Shown: positions 25,044 through 32,045, numbered from the stretch's first letter. The stretch: 55,802 nucleotides of DNA from Enterobacter cancerogenus (GCA_000773965.1 JRUP01000037.1:1-55802), one strand, 5' to 3'. Made by a program: numbers and translations. Notes: a model not told the origin generated them from the sequence alone.

Positions 25044-25253
25044 TTATTTATACAGCTCTGCAGTCATGTGCACACGGTTGTTGGTGTTTGCTTCAGTGAT
25101 TTTGTACTGTGCGCCCTGCTCTTGTGCCACTGCGGCAACTTTTGCTTCTGCACCGTCAAGAGTTGAGGACTCAACGGAAATGCTCTGTGCAAAGCTGGCA
25201 AATGAAACCAGAGTAAGGGTTGAAACTGCAACGAAAGTTTTGATGGATTTCAT
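25044..25253 (-). CDS. YhcN/DUF1471 family small periplasmic protein, copy 2
   Basis: The 69-residue product starts at the ATG at 25253 (AGGAAATGACC upstream; a second in-frame ATG is at 25259). The mature domain from Gln onward is identical in protein sequence to copy 3 and differs from copy 1 only by one Glu/Gln. The signal peptide is different (MKSIKTFVAVSTLTLVSF, then ASFA), as is the upstream DNA. This mosaic pattern suggests recombination between paralogues. Expected function is as for the other DUF1471 proteins: a small periplasmic stress or biofilm-related factor. No operon partner is seen. Confidence 0.9.
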   Translation of the reverse strand: MKSIKTFVAVSTLTLVSFASFAQSISVESSTLDGAEAKVAAVAQEQGAQYKITEANTNNRVHMTAELYK

Positions 25254-25284
25254 GGTCATTTCCTCAAATTAATTTTCAGATTAT

Positions 25285-25299
25285 GAGGCATTCCGCCTC
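25285..25299 (-). promoter_or_regulatory. 5'-UTR hairpin of DUF1471 copy 2
   Basis: GAGGC and GCCTC pair around a five-base loop at the same place relative to the start codon as the GAAGGC/GCCTTC hairpin of the other copies. Both arms have changed together, so pairing is kept although the sequence differs. A conserved CGATG lies beside it. Confidence 0.55.
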
Positions 25300-25420
25300 G
25301 ATGTGAAAAAGAATAGACCTGTATTGTGATGGTTGAAATCTAATCATTTTGCTTTTATCGTTCTAATTATTTGAATGAGAGTTTTGGGGTGAGTATTTAC
25401 CTTACCGCATCAGAAATAAC

Positions 25421-25441
25421 AAAGCCGCCCGAAGGCGACTT
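25421..25441 (-). terminator. Terminator after the sugar-acid dehydratase (DUF1471-type copy)
   Basis: AAAGCCGCCCGAAGGCGACTT is the DUF1471-cassette terminator with one stem change (GGCGAC for GGCGGC), three bases after the dehydratase stop. It probably ends that gene's transcript. Confidence 0.65.
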
Positions 25442-25444
25442 GAA

Positions 25445-26698
25445 TTAAGGCCTTGCCGCAGAGCCATCCGGCAAGCGAGCATTAGTCCACTCGGGTAGAT
25501 CACCTTTAACTGGATGCTTAGCTGCACGGGCTTCATCAATATCTACACCTAAACCTGGGCGAACACTGAGGTATGCATAACCACGATCAATCTCCGGGCA
25601 GCCCGGGAAGACTTCCTGCAATGCATCATTGACCGGGGTATATTCCTGGATACCGAGGTTGGTAATACTCATGTCGATATGCAGATTTGCCGCCACGCCA
25701 ACCGGTGAAATATCACCTGGTCCATGCCAGGCGGTTCTTACGCCATAGAGTTCAGCAAAAGTCGCCAGCTTTTTGGCAGGCGTAATACCGCCGATGGTGC
25801 TGACATGGCAACGAATATAATCGATAAGCTGGTTTTGGATCAGAGGTTTCCATTCGTTAATCTGGGTAAATAACTCGCCCATCGCGATCGGTGTACTGCT
25901 CTGTGTACGTAATGTTTTAAGCCAATCAATGTTCTCAGGGGCGACAGGATCTTCGAGGAAAAACAGCTGGAATTCTTCCAACGATTTCGCCATTTGGATT
26001 GAGGCTATGGGTGTGATGCGCTCGTGAACGTCATGGATAAACTCCACACCGAAACCAATTTTATTGCGCAGATGATCAAACAAACGGGGCACCGCACGCG
26101 CGTATGCTTCGGGATCGAAATAGACGCCCGGCGTCTGACTACGAGGTGACACCTTCGGCTGAATATTCCGTGCCTTAGCCAACTTACCGGCGATCAGACG
26201 TAAATCATCGGTGCCGGCACCTCCGTACATGCCTACCTGGCAGCGTACATATTGATAACCCTCTTCCATGCGGGCCCGAATATTATCTTCAACTTCAATT
26301 TCATCTGCACCGTCACAGTGGCGATAAAGAGCAATTCCATCACGGCACTTCCCACCCAACAGTTCATACACTGGTAGCCCAGCCACTTTACCTTTTAAAT
26401 CCCACAAGGCCATATCGACGCCAGAAAGTGCGTTGTTCATGACCGGACCATTTCGCCAGTAGCCACTCACCGCTGCCGATTGCCAAATATCCTCAATGCG
26501 CGCGGGATCCTTACCTATTAAGAACGGTCTCATATAGTTGTCGATAGTAGAGGCGACGGCATGAATACGTTGTGTAAACGTTGCACAGCCCAAACCGTAT
26601 AACCCTGGTTCGCTGGTTTCAATTTTAACCACCACCAGGTCAATACCGCCCGGCGCGGTGAGAATGGTTTTTACGTTGGTAATCTTAAGTTGGCTCAT
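25445..26698 (-). CDS. Enolase-superfamily sugar-acid dehydratase, ManD/GlucD (RspA-like) subgroup
   Basis: The ATG at 26698 has GAGGA upstream and gives 417 residues, a normal ManD-subgroup length. Catalytic landmarks are present: the metal ligands in HDVHER (Asp, with the ManD-type D-x-H), FFLEDPVAPE (Glu) and MGELF (Glu), and the conserved ARNIQPKVSPRSQTPG loop. Known members dehydrate D-mannonate and/or D-gluconate to 2-keto-3-deoxygluconate (KDG). Beside IdnO- and IdnD-like genes and with no gluconate kinase, D-gluconate dehydration is the best inference. A GntR regulator lies upstream on the same strand; a 13-bp motif in its promoter matches one in the regulator's. Confidence 0.85.
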   Translation of the reverse strand: MSQLKITNVKTILTAPGGIDLVVVKIETSEPGLYGLGCATFTQRIHAVASTIDNYMRPFLIGKDPARIEDIWQSAAVSGYWRNGPVMNNALSGVDMALWDLKGKVAGLPVYELLGGKCRDGIALYRHCDGADEIEVEDNIRARMEEGYQYVRCQVGMYGGAGTDDLRLIAGKLAKARNIQPKVSPRSQTPGVYFDPEAYARAVPRLFDHLRNKIGFGVEFIHDVHERITPIASIQMAKSLEEFQLFFLEDPVAPENIDWLKTLRTQSSTPIAMGELFTQINEWKPLIQNQLIDYIRCHVSTIGGITPAKKLATFAELYGVRTAWHGPGDISPVGVAANLHIDMSITNLGIQEYTPVNDALQEVFPGCPEIDRGYAYLSVRPGLGVDIDEARAAKHPVKGDLPEWTNARLPDGSAARP

Positions 26699-26723
26699 GC
26701 TAATCCTCATCAATCTTGTATGA

Positions 26724-26736
26724 TGTCCTACATGTT
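26724..26736. promoter_or_regulatory. GntR operator candidate upstream of the dehydratase
   Basis: TGTCCTACATGTT occurs here, 26 bases upstream of the dehydratase start, and again exactly at 27491-27503 upstream of the GntR gene. A related ACCAACTTGTTAGTCA lies at 27721 upstream of the divergent reductase. Confidence 0.6.
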
Positions 26737-26774
26737 AGAAGTATAAAAAAAGCCGCAATGGGCTTTTCCTATGT

Positions 26775-27485
26775 TTAGTTATGGCGTACATCTTCGATAG
26801 CGTGCACGTTATGGGTCATCGCACTGTTCAGCGTCTCTGTTGCCAAATCTGCATCACGATTTTTCAGCGCCATAAATACCTTAATGTGGGCTTCAACGCT
26901 CTCAAGCGTAATGCCCAGCACACGATTTAACTCTTCGAGATAATGCACATAGATGCCCTTGAGCGACTCCATGACATGAATGAATATTTTGTTGTGTGAA
27001 GCTTTCACGATGGCCAGATGAAAATCGTAATCTGCCAGAGAGTATTTCTTGTAATCATCCCGATTGACCAGCATGCGGTTGAGCGCGCTCTCCAGTGCCT
27101 GAATATCTTCTTCAGTCGCGTTCTCAACGGCCAACTCCATGCAACGAAACTCAACGGTTTGGCGGAACACGCGCATATCCTCAAACTCTTCCTGAGACAG
27201 ATGCAAAATCGGCTGATTGTCGCTGAAGGCCCCATAGCGCGCGACATCCCGGGTAACATAAGTCCCCTTGCCCTGATGCGTGATGACGATACCTAAATCA
27301 CGTAACTTTTGCACAGCACTGCGCACGCTGACTCGGCTGACCTGGAAGGTGGCCGTGAGTTCTGCTTCAGAAGGCAACTTACAGCCCGGCTCCCAGATGC
27401 CATCCTGAATGTTCTGCTTCATCTGTTCGTAGATCACGTCCACGATATTGTGTTTTTGAATACTTGCCAGCGCCACGTTGCTCAC
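26775..27485 (-). CDS. GntR-family (FadR/FCD subfamily) regulator
   Basis: The 236-residue protein has a GntR winged helix-turn-helix (about 10-80, with WEPGCKLPSEAELTATFQVSRVSVRSAVQKLRDLGIV) and a helical FCD ligand domain (about 95-225, with DFHLAIVKASHN supplying metal or ligand residues). FCD regulators of sugar-acid operons (UxuR, ExuR, LgoR, DgoR types) bind aldonates or hexuronates. It sits between the dehydratase gene and the divergent reductase-transporter-dehydrogenase operon, and shared motifs occur in all three promoter regions, so it is likely the local repressor. Confidence 0.9.
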   Translation of the reverse strand: MSNVALASIQKHNIVDVIYEQMKQNIQDGIWEPGCKLPSEAELTATFQVSRVSVRSAVQKLRDLGIVITHQGKGTYVTRDVARYGAFSDNQPILHLSQEEFEDMRVFRQTVEFRCMELAVENATEEDIQALESALNRMLVNRDDYKKYSLADYDFHLAIVKASHNKIFIHVMESLKGIYVHYLEELNRVLGITLESVEAHIKVFMALKNRDADLATETLNSAMTHNVHAIEDVRHN

Positions 27486-27490
27486 TCACT

Positions 27491-27503
27491 TGTCCTACAT
27501 GTT
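27491..27503. promoter_or_regulatory. GntR operator candidate upstream of its own gene
   Basis: TGTCCTACATGTT, identical to the motif at 26724, lies five bases upstream of the GntR start codon, suggesting autoregulation. Confidence 0.6.
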
Positions 27504-27720
27504 GGTCTTTTTAACTTTTTCACTCTCCTGGCACAAGGCGTTTTTTCTTTTATCACGATTAATCCCTTTGACTAAAAGAATAAAAATATATCAATTTCAT
27601 ACAGTTGATGTGTTCTTTACTATTTCCAGCTCCTGCTAACTGATCCCATTTTTGTGAAACAGTCTGCAATTTATTGATCAGGTTATTGCTGCTACTTACA
27701 ACCTCACGTACAACTTTCAT

Positions 27721-27736
27721 ACCAACTTGTTAGTCA
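27721..27736. promoter_or_regulatory. Related operator candidate upstream of the IdnO-like gene
   Basis: ACCAACTTGTTAGTCA matches the reverse complement of the GntR-gene motif, extended outward, at 12 of 16 positions. It lies 20 bases upstream of the IdnO-like start. Confidence 0.45.
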
Positions 27737-27755
27737 TGTTACATGAGGAGTTATT

Positions 27756-28523
27756 ATGCCACCCCTTTTCGATTTAACGGGAAAAACGGCCTTGATTACC
27801 GGTTCAACGCGTGGGCTCGGTTTTTCCTATGCCACGGGATTAGCGCAAGCTGGCGCTTCTGTCATCCTCAACGGCACTCGCGAACAGCACATGCATCACG
27901 CGTTAGCACAGTTAAAAGCCCAGGAATTTAATGCGCGGGGCTTTCTCTTTAACGTCGCAAACGAGGATGAGATAGAGCGCGTTTTCGCACAGCTTGATGA
28001 AGAAAATATCCACGTCGATATCGTCATCAATAATGCGGGCATTCAGTTCCGTAAACCTATGCTGGAGCTGGCGTTAAGTGACTGGCAGCGTGTAATAGAT
28101 GTGAATCTCACCAGTGCCTTCCTGGTGGCTCGTGCCGCAGCGCGGCGTATGGTGGCGCGCAACAGCGGTGGCAAAATTGTCAACATCGGCTCACTCACGA
28201 GTGAAGCCGCTCGCGCCACCGTTGCCCCTTATACCGCAGCAAAAGGCGGTATCAAATTACTGACGAAATCGATGGCAGCTGAATGGGCAGTCCATAACAT
28301 CCAATCGAATGGCATTGGGCCGGGCTATATCCTCACCGACATGAACAGTGCGCTGGTAGAAAATCTGGAATTTAATCAATGGGTTTGCAATAGCACACCC
28401 TCAGGGCGCTGGGGTAAACCTGATGAGTTGATTGGCACAGCGGTGTACCTGGCCTCCTCTGCCTCTAACTACGTCAATGGACAAATGATTTATGTCGACG
28501 GCGGTTGGCTCGCCACGCTTTAA
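27756..28523 (+). CDS. idnO: SDR oxidoreductase, 5-keto-D-gluconate reductase (IdnO-like)
   Basis: The 255-residue length fits classical short-chain dehydrogenases. The cofactor motif TGSTRGLGFSYATG lies near residues 14-27, NNAG near 90-93, and the catalytic Ser, Tyr and Lys in NIGSLTSEAARATVAPYTAAKGG (YxxxK). A C-terminal YVNGQMIYVDGGW is typical. Best match by pattern is gluconate 5-dehydrogenase/IdnO, which reduces 5-keto-D-gluconate to D-gluconate with NAD(P)H. GAGGAG precedes the ATG by six bases. It starts an apparent operon with an MFS sugar-acid transporter and an IdnD-like dehydrogenase, which supports the assignment. Other sugar-alcohol SDR specificities cannot be excluded. Confidence 0.85.
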   Translation: MPPLFDLTGKTALITGSTRGLGFSYATGLAQAGASVILNGTREQHMHHALAQLKAQEFNARGFLFNVANEDEIERVFAQLDEENIHVDIVINNAGIQFRKPMLELALSDWQRVIDVNLTSAFLVARAAARRMVARNSGGKIVNIGSLTSEAARATVAPYTAAKGGIKLLTKSMAAEWAVHNIQSNGIGPGYILTDMNSALVENLEFNQWVCNSTPSGRWGKPDELIGTAVYLASSASNYVNGQMIYVDGGWLATL

Positions 28524-28530
28524 GCCGGTA

Positions 28531-28656
28531 ATGCCAATCTCAAAACAAGACGAAGAGGCCAGAGAAATGTCTCAGATCGGCGCAGAAAATCACATTAAAC
28601 AGATAACTACGCTACCTGGTATCACATTCACCGACAACATCAGCTTACTATCATAG
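28531..28656 (+). CDS. Possible 41-residue ORF between idnO-like and MFS genes
   Basis: An open frame from the ATG at 28531 to TAG at 28654 fills the otherwise unexplained 141-base gap. The start is only seven bases after the preceding stop and lacks a clear ribosome site. The product (MPISKQDEEAREMSQIGAEN and 21 more residues) resembles nothing I recognise. It may be a remnant of a deleted gene or chance. Confidence 0.25.
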   Translation: MPISKQDEEAREMSQIGAENHIKQITTLPGITFTDNISLLS

Positions 28657-28664
28657 GTTTAAAA

Positions 28665-30026
28665 ATGAACATTAAACCCACCCGTACCCGATTCTCCGTG
28701 CTGGCGATGTTGTTTGTTGTGACGGCCATTAATTATATGGACCGTGCCAACCTTTCCGTTGCGGGTTCTCACATTCAGGGAGACCTGGCGCTCTCACCCA
28801 CGCAACTCGGATTGCTGTTCTCGATGTTTACCTGGTTCTACGCCATGAGCCAAATCCCGGTAGGATATCTGCTGGATCGCATCGGTTCCCGCTGGCTGTA
28901 TGGCAGCGCAATTGTATTGTGGAGTGTGTTCACCCTGTTAATGGGGTTTGCTTCACACCATCTTTTCGCCACCGCCACCGCTTCCTTTATGATGCTGCTG
29001 GCTTGCCGCGCTTTAGTGGGGATAGCTGAAGCGCCCTCTTTTCCTTCGAACACCAAGATCATTGCGACATGGTTCCCCGATCATGAACGTGCCCGTGCAA
29101 CCGCGACCTACTCCAGTGCGCAATACATTGGCCTCGCGCTACTCACCCCGCTGCTTTCACTGATCGTGAGTAAGTGGGGCTGGGAGATGTCATTTTATAT
29201 TTCTGGCGCAGCCGGCATCGTATTTGGCATTTACTGGCTGATTCGCTATCGCGATCCACAACACAGCACGCAGGTTAATCAAGGGGAACTGGAGATTATT
29301 CGCCAGGGCGGTGGCTACGGTTCTGAAGTCAATGGGGCAAATACGCGGGTGAACTGGCCTGAAGTACGCTTCATTTTGCGTCAACGCACAACCTGGGGTC
29401 TTTTTATTGCCCAGTTTGCGGCTTCGTCCACCCTCTACTTTTTCCTGACCTGGTTCATTGTCTACCTGGAGAAAGGGTTGCACCTGTCGATCGACAAAGC
29501 AGGTATTGGCGCCATGTTCCCTTACCTCATGGCCATGGCTGGCGTGTTATGCGGTGGCACATTAAGTGATCTGCTACTTAAGCGCGGTCGCAGTCGTACC
29601 TTTGCGCGAAAACTTCCTGTGATGTCAGGCATGCTACTGACTTGCTCAATTGCGCTGGTGAATTTCTTCCAGGACCAACCTGTCATAGCGATTGGCATTC
29701 TCTCCATCGCCTTTTTCGCCAATGCTTTCTCCAATCTCGGTTGGGTGGTTTGCAGTGATGTCATTCCACGCCATCTCATTGGCACCATTGGCGGATTTCT
29801 CAATATTTTTGGCAACCTATCCGGCATCGCCAGCCCGATCATCATCGGCATCATTCTGCAACGTACGCAAAACTTCCAATATGCGATGTGGTATATCGCG
29901 GCTGTCGCACTGGCGGGTTTCCTCGCTTATCTGTTACTGGTGGGGAAAATCGAAGTCATGGTTCCTCCAGATGAACAACCTACCCCGCGCGATGATGAAA
30001 AATATAAAACGCCTTCAAATGCTTAG
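28665..30026 (+). CDS. MFS sugar-acid transporter, anion:cation symporter family
   Basis: The 453-residue protein has about 12 helices. It opens with RFSVLAMLFVVTAINYMDRANLS, the helix-1 signature of the GudP/GarP/ExuT/DgoT group of hexuronate, glucarate and galactonate proton symporters, and carries GYLLDRIGSRW in the helix 2-3 loop. A ribosome site AGG is present before the ATG. The gene lies between IdnO- and IdnD-like genes, so it should import L-idonate, 5-ketogluconate, gluconate or a related aldonate. E. coli idn uses an unrelated GntP-type permease (IdnT), so this is a different transport solution. Confidence 0.87.
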   Translation: MNIKPTRTRFSVLAMLFVVTAINYMDRANLSVAGSHIQGDLALSPTQLGLLFSMFTWFYAMSQIPVGYLLDRIGSRWLYGSAIVLWSVFTLLMGFASHHLFATATASFMMLLACRALVGIAEAPSFPSNTKIIATWFPDHERARATATYSSAQYIGLALLTPLLSLIVSKWGWEMSFYISGAAGIVFGIYWLIRYRDPQHSTQVNQGELEIIRQGGGYGSEVNGANTRVNWPEVRFILRQRTTWGLFIAQFAASSTLYFFLTWFIVYLEKGLHLSIDKAGIGAMFPYLMAMAGVLCGGTLSDLLLKRGRSRTFARKLPVMSGMLLTCSIALVNFFQDQPVIAIGILSIAFFANAFSNLGWVVCSDVIPRHLIGTIGGFLNIFGNLSGIASPIIIGIILQRTQNFQYAMWYIAAVALAGFLAYLLLVGKIEVMVPPDEQPTPRDDEKYKTPSNA

Positions 30027-30034
30027 GAGCAATC

Positions 30035-31075
30035 ATGCAGCATAAAACGGTTAAAGCCGTCATGGTAGCAGGCGCCCATGATGTACGGTGTGAGAATCAA
30101 GATATTGCCTGGAACAGCGATCAGGTGCTGGTGAAAGTGGAACGCGGAGGGATCTGTGGTTCAGACATCCATTACTTCTTGCATGGCCGAGCCGGCATGT
30201 CGGTGTTGAAGTCTCCGATGGTGTTAGGGCATGAATTTGTTGGCATCGTTGAGCAAGCACCACAGGCAAGCAGCCTGCATGCAGGGCAACGAGTGGCCAT
30301 CAACCCATCGCAACCCTGCCAGCAGTGCGATATCTGCCGCTCAGGTAAACAAAATCTCTGCCGCTCCATGCGATTCATGGGAAGCGCACAGTTTTACCCT
30401 CATGTTAACGGTGGATTCGCCCAGCATGTGGTGGTCGCGCCAGAGCAGTGTATCCCTTATGAAGATAATGTAGAGGCAAAGGTGATTGCCTTCGCCGAAC
30501 CGCTAGCTGTGTGTATTCACGCCATCAAACAGGCTGGGGATTTAACGGGCAAACGCGTTTTGGTGACTGGCGCAGGACCGATTGGATGTCTGGTGATTGC
30601 AGCGGCTTTAGCTTCAGGCGCGACAGAAGTGGTGGCGACCGATCTCAGCGAACGTTGCCGCACGTTGGCATTAGAAATGGGAGCGGCCTCGGTCTGGGAC
30701 CCGCGAGATGAAGAAGTCGTTGCCGGATGGCGTGAACAAGGTGGCCGCTTCGATGTGTGTTTTGAGGCCTCCGGCGCTGCCGCTGCCGTCGCCTCAGTCG
30801 TTGCCTATACCCGACCCGGCGGGATTATCGTGCAACTTGGTATGGGTCAGGCTGAAATCACCTATCCCATCGGTCCTCTCTTGGTTAAAGAGGTTCAATT
30901 ACGCGGCTCGTTTAGGTTCGTCGATGAGTTTTCCACTGCCGTACGTTGGCTGGAGACGGGGAAAATTGATCCTCTGCCGTTACTGTCCGCTGAAATGCCG
31001 ATGGACCAGGCGGTTGCCGCACTCGAGTTGGCGGCTGACAAAGAGAGGGCCGCAAAAGTGCAGTTAGTTTTCTAG
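30035..31075 (+). CDS. idnD: L-idonate 5-dehydrogenase-like zinc alcohol dehydrogenase (IdnD-like)
   Basis: The 346-residue protein is a medium-chain zinc dehydrogenase. Catalytic zinc ligands are Cys41 (GGICGSDIHY) and His66-Glu67 (GHEFVG). Structural zinc cysteines are at 95, 98, 101 and 109. The NAD-binding motif VTGAGPIG lies near residues 176-183. IdnD oxidises L-idonate to 5-keto-D-gluconate; the relative RspB oxidises L-gulonate-type substrates. Pairing with the IdnO-like reductase favours idonate. GGAG lies six bases before the ATG, and the gene follows the MFS gene by eight bases, so it is the third gene of the operon. DUF1471 copy 3 follows convergently. Confidence 0.87.
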   Translation: MQHKTVKAVMVAGAHDVRCENQDIAWNSDQVLVKVERGGICGSDIHYFLHGRAGMSVLKSPMVLGHEFVGIVEQAPQASSLHAGQRVAINPSQPCQQCDICRSGKQNLCRSMRFMGSAQFYPHVNGGFAQHVVVAPEQCIPYEDNVEAKVIAFAEPLAVCIHAIKQAGDLTGKRVLVTGAGPIGCLVIAAALASGATEVVATDLSERCRTLALEMGAASVWDPRDEEVVAGWREQGGRFDVCFEASGAAAAVASVVAYTRPGGIIVQLGMGQAEITYPIGPLLVKEVQLRGSFRFVDEFSTAVRWLETGKIDPLPLLSAEMPMDQAVAALELAADKERAAKVQLVF

Positions 31076-31084
31076 GTTTCAGAT

Positions 31085-31133
31085 ACAGCAAAGCCGCCCG
31101 AAGGCGGCCTTAACGCTGAAGCGGAAACTAAAC
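31085..31133 (-). terminator. Terminator and 3' flank of DUF1471 copy 3 (repeat cassette)
   Basis: The GCCGCC-CGAA-GGCGGC hairpin (31092-31107) and flanks match the block at 24996-25043 with one or two changes. It serves the convergent DUF1471 copy 3 and perhaps the idnD transcript, ten bases after its stop. Confidence 0.75.
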
Positions 31134-31349
31134 TTATTTGTACAGCTCTGCAGTCATGTGCACACGGTTGTTGGTGTTTGCTTCAGTGATTTTATACTGT
31201 GCGCCCTGCTCTTGTGCCACTGCGGCAACTTTTGCTTCTGCACCGTCAAGAGTTGAAGACTCTACGGAAATGCTTTGTGCAAAGCTGGCGGCAGACATCA
31301 GTGAAAGAGCGGCAGCAGCGGCGATGGTCAGTGTTTTAATGGTTTTCAT
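31134..31349 (-). CDS. YhcN/DUF1471 family small periplasmic protein, copy 3
   Basis: The 71-residue product starts at the ATG at 31349, which AAGGA precedes by eight bases. The signal peptide equals that of copy 1, and the mature domain equals that of copy 2, so it is a hybrid of the two by appearance. The coding DNA of the mature part differs from copy 2 at only about five positions. It has the GAAGGC/GCCTTC 5'-UTR hairpin and a degenerate upstream palindrome whose edge overlaps the stop codon of a 50-residue gene. Likely a small secreted stress-related protein. Confidence 0.9.
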   Translation of the reverse strand: MKTIKTLTIAAAAALSLMSAASFAQSISVESSTLDGAEAKVAAVAQEQGAQYKITEANTNNRVHMTAELYK

Positions 31350-31374
31350 GGTCATATTCCTTTGGGTTATTGAT

Positions 31375-31391
31375 GAAGGCTGTGTGCCTTC
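31375..31391 (-). promoter_or_regulatory. 5'-UTR hairpin of DUF1471 copy 3
   Basis: GAAGGC and GCCTTC around a five-base loop, at the same distance from the start codon as in copies 1 and 4. Confidence 0.6.
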
Positions 31392-31427
31392 GATGAAATA
31401 ATGATAACCTTAGTTATTGTTTCTATA

Positions 31428-31464
31428 TTAACTATAAGTGCGATAATGATGATCGAGCTAATTA
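31428..31464 (-). promoter_or_regulatory. Degenerate palindrome upstream of DUF1471 copy 3
   Basis: TTAACTATAAG (31428-31438), an ATAATGATGAT core and CTAATTA (31458-31464) align with the palindrome of copy 4. It overlaps the last codon region of the 50-residue ORF, so promoter and gene end share sequence. Confidence 0.5.
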
Positions 31465-31610
31465 TTGTTCGCAAGCAAGGTGCGCACGGTCGAGATAAAC
31501 TGCGGCCACTGATGGAAACGCATCACCGGCATGTGTGCATGACGCTGCGTGCGCAGCGCTTCAACAAATGCATTGGCTTGCTGATCAATCTGGTCATGAT
31601 TCTGTTTCAT
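31458..31610 (-). CDS. Small protein of 50 residues, unknown function
   Basis: A short ORF runs from the ATG at 31610 to TAG at 31458. GGAG lies eight bases upstream of the start. The product (MKQNHDQIDQQANAFVEALR, then a His/Met-rich middle and FISTVRTLLANNN) is mostly helical by composition, with no signal peptide or membrane segment. I do not recognise a family. It lies between DUF1471 copies 3 and 4 on the same strand, after the copy 4 terminator, so it needs its own promoter; its stop overlaps the upstream element of copy 3. Confidence 0.6.
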   Translation of the reverse strand: MKQNHDQIDQQANAFVEALRTQRHAHMPVMRFHQWPQFISTVRTLLANNN

Positions 31611-31647
31611 GATGCGGTCTCCACTGCATTACGCCTCTCAACGAAAA

Positions 31648-31669
31648 AGGCCGCCCCGTAAGGCGGCCT
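31648..31669 (-). terminator. Terminator of DUF1471 copy 4
   Basis: AGGCCGCC and GGCGGCCT form a perfect 8-bp stem with a six-base loop. On the minus strand TTTTTCG follows, giving a good rho-independent terminator 34 bases after the copy 4 stop. Confidence 0.85.
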
Positions 31670-31702
31670 GCTCCGGCACTTCCCTGTGCAACCATCCGAT
31701 AA

Positions 31703-31918
31703 TTATTTGTACAACTCAGCGGTCATGTGCACGATATTGCCGTCGCTGGCTTCAATGATTTTGTATTGTGCGTTCTGCTGATGTGCCTGAGCAGCGATTT
31801 TCGCTTCCGCACCGTCCAGAGTCAGTGAAGTGGCAGATACTGATTGTGCAAAGCTGGCAGCAGACATCAGTGAAAGAGCGGCAACAGCGGCGATTGACAT
31901 TGCTTTGATAGTTTTCAT
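31703..31918 (-). CDS. YhcN/DUF1471 family small periplasmic protein, copy 4
   Basis: The 71-residue product has a signal peptide (MKTIKAMSIAAVAALSLMSA, then ASFA) and the most divergent mature domain of the four: QSVSATSLTLDGAEAKIAAQ, NAQYKIIEASDGNIVHMTAE and LYK. The ATG at 31918 follows AAGGA. It keeps the GAAGGC/GCCTTC 5'-UTR hairpin and has the best-preserved upstream palindrome, so it may be the oldest or most strongly selected copy. It has its own terminator, unlike the shared type of copies 1-3. Confidence 0.9.
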   Translation of the reverse strand: MKTIKAMSIAAVAALSLMSAASFAQSVSATSLTLDGAEAKIAAQAHQQNAQYKIIEASDGNIVHMTAELYK

Positions 31919-31945
31919 GGTCATATTCCTTGGTTTGTTTGATGA

Positions 31946-31962
31946 GAAGGCTGTGTGCCTTC
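31946..31962 (-). promoter_or_regulatory. 5'-UTR hairpin of DUF1471 copy 4
   Basis: GAAGGC and GCCTTC pair around a five-base loop, as in copies 1 and 3. Confidence 0.6.
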
Positions 31963-31999
31963 GATGAAAGTGATAATAACCAAGTAAACTATATCCATC

Positions 32000-32040
32000 T
32001 TAACTATTAGTGCGATCATTATGATCGCTCTAATAGTTAA
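32000..32040. promoter_or_regulatory. 41-bp near-perfect palindrome upstream of DUF1471 copy 4
   Basis: TTAACTATTAG (32000-32010) and CTAATAGTTAA (32030-32040) flank GCGATCAT, a central T, and ATGATCGC. In total 19 of 20 pairs match, the exception being 32011/32029. It ends five bases before the DHDPS-family stop codon. Related, decayed elements sit at the same place upstream of copies 1 and 3, so it belongs to the DUF1471 promoters. A dimeric regulator site is the likeliest meaning; a transcript-ending hairpin for the upstream gene is possible. Confidence 0.65.
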
Positions 32041-32045
32041 TTAGC

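Noticed and set aside
24887..25099. 70-codon plus-strand ORF starting GTG downstream of the ccdAB operator
   Set aside because: It runs through the DUF1471 terminator and into copy 2 in antisense; the first 35 codons look protein-like but match nothing I recognise, so I cannot call it a gene.
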